This document shows, piece by piece, positions 58,852-64,000 of a stretch of DNA of 64,000 nt. Position 1 is the first letter of the stretch, and each line of letters starts with the position of its first letter. The notes beneath the pieces were generated by a model. It did not search any database. It was not told the DNA's origin and worked only from the letters and a program-made list of their open reading frames with translations. The DNA comes from Lepeophtheirus salmonis (taxonomy: Eukaryota > Arthropoda > Copepoda > Siphonostomatoida > Caligidae), in contig NC_092584.1 of NCBI RefSeq assembly GCF_016086655.4, positions 11,955,907-12,019,906 of the forward strand, read 5' to 3'. Made by a program: the position numbers and the translations under genes.

Positions 58852-59615
58852 ATGAAGAGTTTTGTATGATCTAATTATGACAAATCAATGATACATTATT
58901 CAATTATTAATTTTTTTCTTAGGTTGTTTCTGCGTTGGTACTCTGCTCCGCTATCAGTATTGATGCTGGAGTATTCTCCAGAAGAACTGGTCGTAACTCA
59001 CCTCCAATCAGCTCATACGGAGCTGGACAAGTAGGAGCCGCTTCATCCTTTAATCAAGTCACATCCTCATTCGGTGGATCTGGTTCATCCTTCGGAGGAT
59101 CATCTTTCGGTGGATCCGCTGGAGGAGCTTCATCTGGACCCGCTGCCCCCGTTGTTGCTATCATCAGTGAATCTAACAATGCTCCCGGAACTCTTGGAGA
59201 CAACAGCGACTTTGATAACTCTTTCGAATCCGAAAATGGTATCAGACAAGAATCTTCTGGGTCCACTGTCAGCATTGGAGAAGATTCAGTCGTTGTTATG
59301 AAGGGATCTTACGAATACATTGGGGATGATGGTCAAACATACGTCGTCGACTGGATCGCTGATGAGAATGGTTTCCAACCCTCTGCTGCTCATCTCCCCA
59401 AGGAAGTCCCAATCCCCTTCCCCGAAATTGCTGAAGCCGTCGAAGCTCAAATCGCTTTTGCTGCCCAAGAAGATGCTGCCGTTGCTGCTGGAGGATCTAG
59501 TTTTAATGGTGGATTCCAAGGACAATCAAATGGATTCTCAGGACTTGGACAACAAAACTTTGGTGCTTCGAACCAAGTACAATCTTCAGCTCCTTTGACC
59601 AGTTATGGTGGTTAA
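58852..59615 (+). CDS. Cuticle protein B3, RR-1 type with one GFQGQSS-like unit
   Basis: Exon 1 is 58,852-58,863, intron 58,864-58,922 (59 bp), exon 2 58,923-59,615. The product is 234 residues, identical to B2 over most of its length, including signal peptide, linker and RR-1 core. The tail is almost repeat-free: a single GFQGQSN before GFSGLGQ. It also has two extra residues (AAVAAGG against AAAGG) and Gly-Ala for Ala-Ser in QQNFGASN. ATTAAA lies at 59,726. It shows that the repeat tail is dispensable for keeping the gene open. Confidence 0.92.
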
Positions 59616-60009
59616 TTAACCAAAAGACAAAACTATCTTCTCCTCACTTTTGGCATTATTACCTAGAATTGAGTTGACCATCAGTATTTACGCTTAAAAT
59701 TTGAAACTATCTTACTTTTCAAAATATTAAAAATGAAATGTATATTATGTATTTAAACATTCAATGTATTATGTATATCGAAATGTATAAATTACCAACA
59801 TTATTACAAAACTCAGCTGTTTACCAGTCATTTTTTCATGTCTATCACAAGTTTTTTCGAACTTTTGAATTCAAGTTACAGTGAATTTTCAAATCTTTGA
59901 TGGTTCCCTCCTTTAAAAAGACTGGCACTTAAAATATATCCATATATTAATTGGCGTAATTAAAATAAGTTATTTATTTCCAAATTTGTCAATTTTATGT
60001 AAATTGACA
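59616..60009. other. 3' flank of gene B3
   Basis: Matches the flanks of B1 and B2 to about 59,812 (ACAAAACTCA), then turns into unrelated AT-rich DNA up to the mariner insertion. Confidence 0.7.
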
Positions 60010-61265
60010 TACCGGATGTAGAAAAAGTATTGACACATTCTAAAAATATAGTTTTGAATAGGTGTTGTTGATTAAAAATTAAAGTTCAGATTATTTTTGA
60101 ATAGCTTAGATTATAAGCCTTTGATTGATGTACAATGTACATATTGTAAACAAAAATTTTGTATATGACGCGATTGAGGCAAGAAGAGCCAAGATAGGTA
60201 ATTTAATCCACGCCGGTAGACCTCCTCATGCATCATGAAGGTCAGTAAAGCCACAGTCTGTTGGTTTAAAAATCGTTTGGCTGATGGGGACATCCTTAAA
60301 GACAAACTCAAGAGCAGAAACCCCACCAAAGTGAACCCTGAAGACAAAATGTAGGTTTTTAAGGTCAACCCAACGTTGAAAATGTCTGACTACTCCAAGA
60401 AGAAAAAGGTGCATCCGTCTACTTTGGGCAAAGGCATCCGAAAGACTGGAGGAAGGTTGCTTAGAAGAAGTGAGAGGCCACTCCTGTCCTAACATCAAAA
60501 GAGCTTCATCTTCAGTGATGACAACAATTCTTCAATGATCTGAAGCACAATAGCAACCGTGTATTTTTTTTTTCTCTGATGGTTATATGATTTTACTGCT
60601 GACCTCGTCTACAGCAAGCAAAGTAATCGGGTGGTATGTTTTTGCAAGGCTGATAACAGCATCAGGACAGTCACCAAAACGAAACAGCCCCCTCTTTGAC
60701 GATGCTGGGGGCTGTGTCATTAACTAGAGAAAAAAAGCCTCCAATATGGTTTCCTGTTGGAAATCGATTACGTATGGGCAAAATATTGTCCCGTAGATCA
60801 CCAAGACCACAAAGAAATCCAACAACGGCACGTACGTATTTCAGCAGGACGGGATCCTGCCCACACTACTAATATTATACAAGAGTGTATGGGTAGCAAC
60901 ATGAACTTCTGGTCCAAGAACATTTCGCACACGTTGTGCCAAAACTGAATCCACTGGATTACTCCATTTGCTGGTAAATTGAGAGGAAGGCCTGCAAAGT
61001 CTGCCACCCCAATATTGGTGCCCTGAAGACCTCGGTTAACCAGTAGTAGAAGATCATGAAAAAGGACTACTTTGCCAATGTGTACAAGGGGTTCCAGAGG
61101 TAGTTGGAGGCTATCACTGAGGCTGGTGGTGGACGGATTCATAATTAATGTGCATTGTTATAGTAAAAATATTATTAAAATTTTTTTCTATGTGATCGAT
61201 ATCATCCTGTTTATTTCAATGTTACTACTTCCAGGTGGGGTTCAATACTTTTGATACACCCGGTA
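60010..61265 (+). mobile_element. Full-length, inactivated mariner transposon
   Basis: The terminal inverted repeats are 60,010-60,033 and 61,242-61,265. They match at about 20 of 24 positions, both starting TACCGG and ending AAAGTATTGA; the outer TA fits a TA target-site duplication. The total is 1,256 bp, the normal size for mariner. Plus-strand transposase pieces in order: a helix-turn-helix region and LKSRNPTKVNPEDKM near 60,300-60,360; SDYSKKKKVHPSTLGKGIRK near 60,385-60,445; the QQDG catalytic-acid motif near 60,843, with the frame shifting just after it to PAHTTNIIQECMG; then FWSKN, LNPLDY-like and KACK-x-CHPN segments to the C-terminus near 61,140. At least several frameshifts and stops make it non-coding. 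Confidence 0.85.
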
Positions 61266-61269
61266 CTAT

Positions 61270-64000
61270 GAATTTTCATTTGAACTGGAGTAAAAATTTA
61301 GGAAATGAAGAAGCTGCTTATTTATGTAGTAGTTTTGTTGGAATCATGTATATATATATCAATCGTATATGTGCAAGTTTATAGCATTTTTGCCCTTCGA
61401 CCCTGCGCCACCTCTTTACATTGCCACCTGATAATTTTTACATAGCCCCTTCCACTTTCTAGATAAGTGAATCAATAAATAGGTACTGAATGATTAGAAA
61501 TTAAATTTAAATATAAAGAATTTTAATGCTTTAATAAAATAAATAGATGAATTTTGTAGAAAATCTCAAAATCTTACCCAAGTATAAGTCCACAAATTTA
61601 AGTACCTTTTTTTCAATCTTAAACTAATTATCAGGTTTAACTGGATGATAGTACATGAAAATTCGCAATTATATGTCCCCTAAAATAGATGTTCCCAAAC
61701 TTTTTGTCCAAACATTCAATATTTAAAATTAAAAATTTCTTGACACGCGTATTTTAATTAATATTTGGATTATTTTCAGCTCATGCAAATAATGTATAGT
61801 TGTCAAAACCGTACAAGACACTTGAACTTTCTTCAATACAACTGTTTATTAACTACCAATTGGACTTAATATTATCTTTTTGCATGAACCTAACAATTCT
61901 CACGATTTAATAATTATTATTCAAAGATATTGAATATTTGGAAGAATTGCCTTAGATCTAATCAAGTACAAATATACTTTTTTTTATACACTACTGTCCT
62001 CAATAAAAATCATAATAAATATTCTCTATAAGTGGTCAATTATTCAAAAATTTCAGAATTTAAAAAAATTAAAACTTTGATAAAAATAATTTTGTCAAGT
62101 TCATCAAATATTTAAAAGTTAAAACATTGGATTCTTTATAATTTAAATATAATTTGAGATCTTTAAGTTTTATTTATTCTTCAACCTTTTTCTCTTAAAA
62201 TAAACAATTTATAAAATTTCAAATTGCAACTAAAGTAGTTATCAAATTCAAATACTCAAATGTATTTGTCAAAAAATATATGAAAAATATTGACTTGTGA
62301 TGCAGCTTTATGTCTTCTAAAAGGTAGAAATTGCTGTCAAAAATATCAAATGTAAAATAATCAATAACTTATAAGAGAAAATACTGTTTTTTTATTATTG
62401 CAGAATTACTTCAAGACCTTGCTTTAGTATCATCTGTAAAATTATTTTAAGTAGAACATGAAATAAAAGTACTCAGAAATATAAGAAATACATATGAATA
62501 AATGATGAAGTAAACAGCATTGTCCGATAACTTTTTTAGCGAACAAAACCAAACAAATTAAAGTTAATTTTATTAAATATTATTGGCATGATCCTAAAGA
62601 ACTCAAAAATCAATTTTCGAGAAAAAATAATTATCTCTTTTATGTCATAAGGATTAGAAAGATTTAAGTGTGTTTTATTAACCCAATCCAAAGAGAATAA
62701 CAAAAATTGTTTTATTTATTTATTTAATATTTAGAGTTGAAACTTTATGTCGACTTAACTGATCTATGCTCTTAAAACTAGAAGATGTTATAACCTATAC
62801 AATTATTTATACATATATCAAATCCATATTGACCAATACAAGTGATAGGATGTACTAATAACTATACCTGTCTAATGTTTGAAGTATCTGAACTTAGGAT
62901 AGAACAGATCCACATTTTCTCATATTCGGGTCTGTTGATATATTCAAGTAAATTTAGATACAGATCTGAAACAAAAATCAAAAGATAATGGTTTTGAATT
63001 TTAGGGGCATTTTACCATAAATGATGCCCTAAACAAAATATTATCTGGATTAAGGTTACATTTTTACTTACTTCTGGTTCAAAACAAGAAATAAATCAAT
63101 GTTATTTCTATTAGAACATCATCAACATTAAAAACGTTGTTACTTTTATTGTATTTTGCAACTGCCCTCCTGAAAAGTAAGAGAAAAATGCTCATAAATC
63201 AGTTGGTAGATAGCCAAATCTTGAAACAATGGAATTATTATTCAATAAATGTCTTGAATTGTTCATAGTTTAACAAGAGAGAATTCGAATCCAACCAATC
63301 AATATTAAACTCTGAATAGAGGAAAAGAAGAATATATGTACTTCGACAGCTAACAACCAAATTCAGTTTACATTTTCTGTTCGTGAGTACAAAACTACCA
63401 CATAATAATATACACTTGATTATATTGTCAGCTGTCGTTGATTCTTTAATAATTATAAATCGTTGATTGATTGAATTATAATTAGTTCATTTTATACTGT
63501 GAATAATCATCAACAGTATTTTTATACTGTAGATGATTTGGGTAACTATTAACTGATTTTAGGCCTTTTTTTGTTTATATTCAAAGGAAAATTTGTTTGC
63601 TATAATAAAGTTTCACGATGTGTGAATTTACACCGTACGAAATAACCAGGCAATGCAACTATTATATGCACCTCCAAGCAATAATCAAGGTATATAGAGT
63701 GTATTTTTGATATAAATAATATCATGTGTTAATATATATACGATTAGGTATTAAGTAATAAATAATATAAGATTTTAAGATCTGAAAAATCTATCATATG
63801 TTTATACGTAAATATTGAAGTACCCAGAGCTGGTCCGGATTTCGAATCTTTTCAAATTATGCAAGTTTACTTATACCATAACTGGGTACTTTGAATCCTG
63901 GTACCAAAACCCAATCTATCCCTTATCTGAATGCCATTGTTGAAAGTATTACTCAAGCTATTGTTAACTACAAGTATTTCTTAGAAATGACATAGCATCT
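61270..64000. repeat. Diverged third copy of the B-array intergenic unit
   Basis: Collinear but clearly older homology to the B spacers: 61,370-61,500 against 56,240-56,360, 62,750-62,900 against 57,640-57,780, and 63,830-63,980 against 58,000-58,135. No gene within the window. In copy 2 the next ATG follows the last matched point by about 720-770 bp, which would place another B gene near 64.7 kb. Confidence 0.7.

Noticed and set aside
63281..63300. GAATTCGAATCC resembling a tRNA T-loop
   Set aside because: No acceptor stem, D-arm or anticodon arm could be found around it.
1..64000. CRISPR arrays, bacterial operons or defence islands
   Set aside because: Introns, poly(A) signals, TATA/initiator promoters and arthropod cuticle genes show nuclear eukaryotic DNA; no spaced identical repeats of CRISPR type are present.

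Overview
This is eukaryotic, AT-rich genomic DNA. It has no operons and no ribosome binding sites. Its genes are short, with two exons, GT-AG introns of 59-70 bp, TATA plus initiator promoters and AATAAA signals. The genes encode arthropod cuticle proteins of the RR-1 (Rebers-Riddiford, chitin_bind_4) type. The intergenic DNA is littered with decayed Tc1/mariner transposons. I infer a crustacean, most likely a caligid copepod such as a sea louse; the class of organism is much surer than the genus.

The real gene content is one cuticle-protein gene cluster. Genes A1-A4 (8,989-9,844; 13,332-14,139; 19,822-20,635; 23,723-24,515) are close paralogs. They share a 12-nt first exon, a 70-bp intron and a C-terminal tail made of a 7-residue repeat GFQGQSS (21 bp in DNA) in 6, 3 (one scrambled), 4 and 3 copies. 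Gene C1 (27,631-28,811) is a diverged paralog whose tail is built of eight 16-residue Ser/Asn/Gly-rich repeats. Genes B1-B3 (48,535-49,286; 53,681-54,543; 58,852-59,615) form a second recent array with 2, 6 and 1 copies of GFQGQSS. Two dead relatives lie between: a C-type pseudogene at 36,985-37,469 and a B-like fragment at 42,825-43,050. All products are predicted to be secreted by epidermal cells, to bind chitin fibrils through the RR domain, and to contribute low-complexity tails to the cuticle matrix.

Layout: 1-8.9 kb is gene-poor with mariner relics. 8.9-25 kb is the A array with large homologous flanks and a dispersed ~100-bp repeat. 25-28.8 kb holds a mariner relic, a MITE and gene C1. 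29-48.4 kb is gene-poor, with several transposase relics, a decayed family of short peptide-coding-like repeats, the two pseudogenes and a Ty3/gypsy-like integrase remnant. 48.5-59.8 kb is the B array, organised as a ~5.2 kb tandem duplication. 60.0-61.3 kb is a full-length but inactivated mariner with intact inverted repeats. 61.3-64.0 kb is an older, diverged copy of the B-array intergenic unit, which predicts another B gene just past the right edge.

The array shows duplication, gene conversion and unequal crossing-over in several states: mosaic gene A3, a B1 gene whose 5' end lies outside the duplicated block, and repeat number differing between almost all paralogs. I found no tRNA, rRNA or CRISPR. 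No gene outside the cuticle family can be supported. All identities and alignments were judged by eye.
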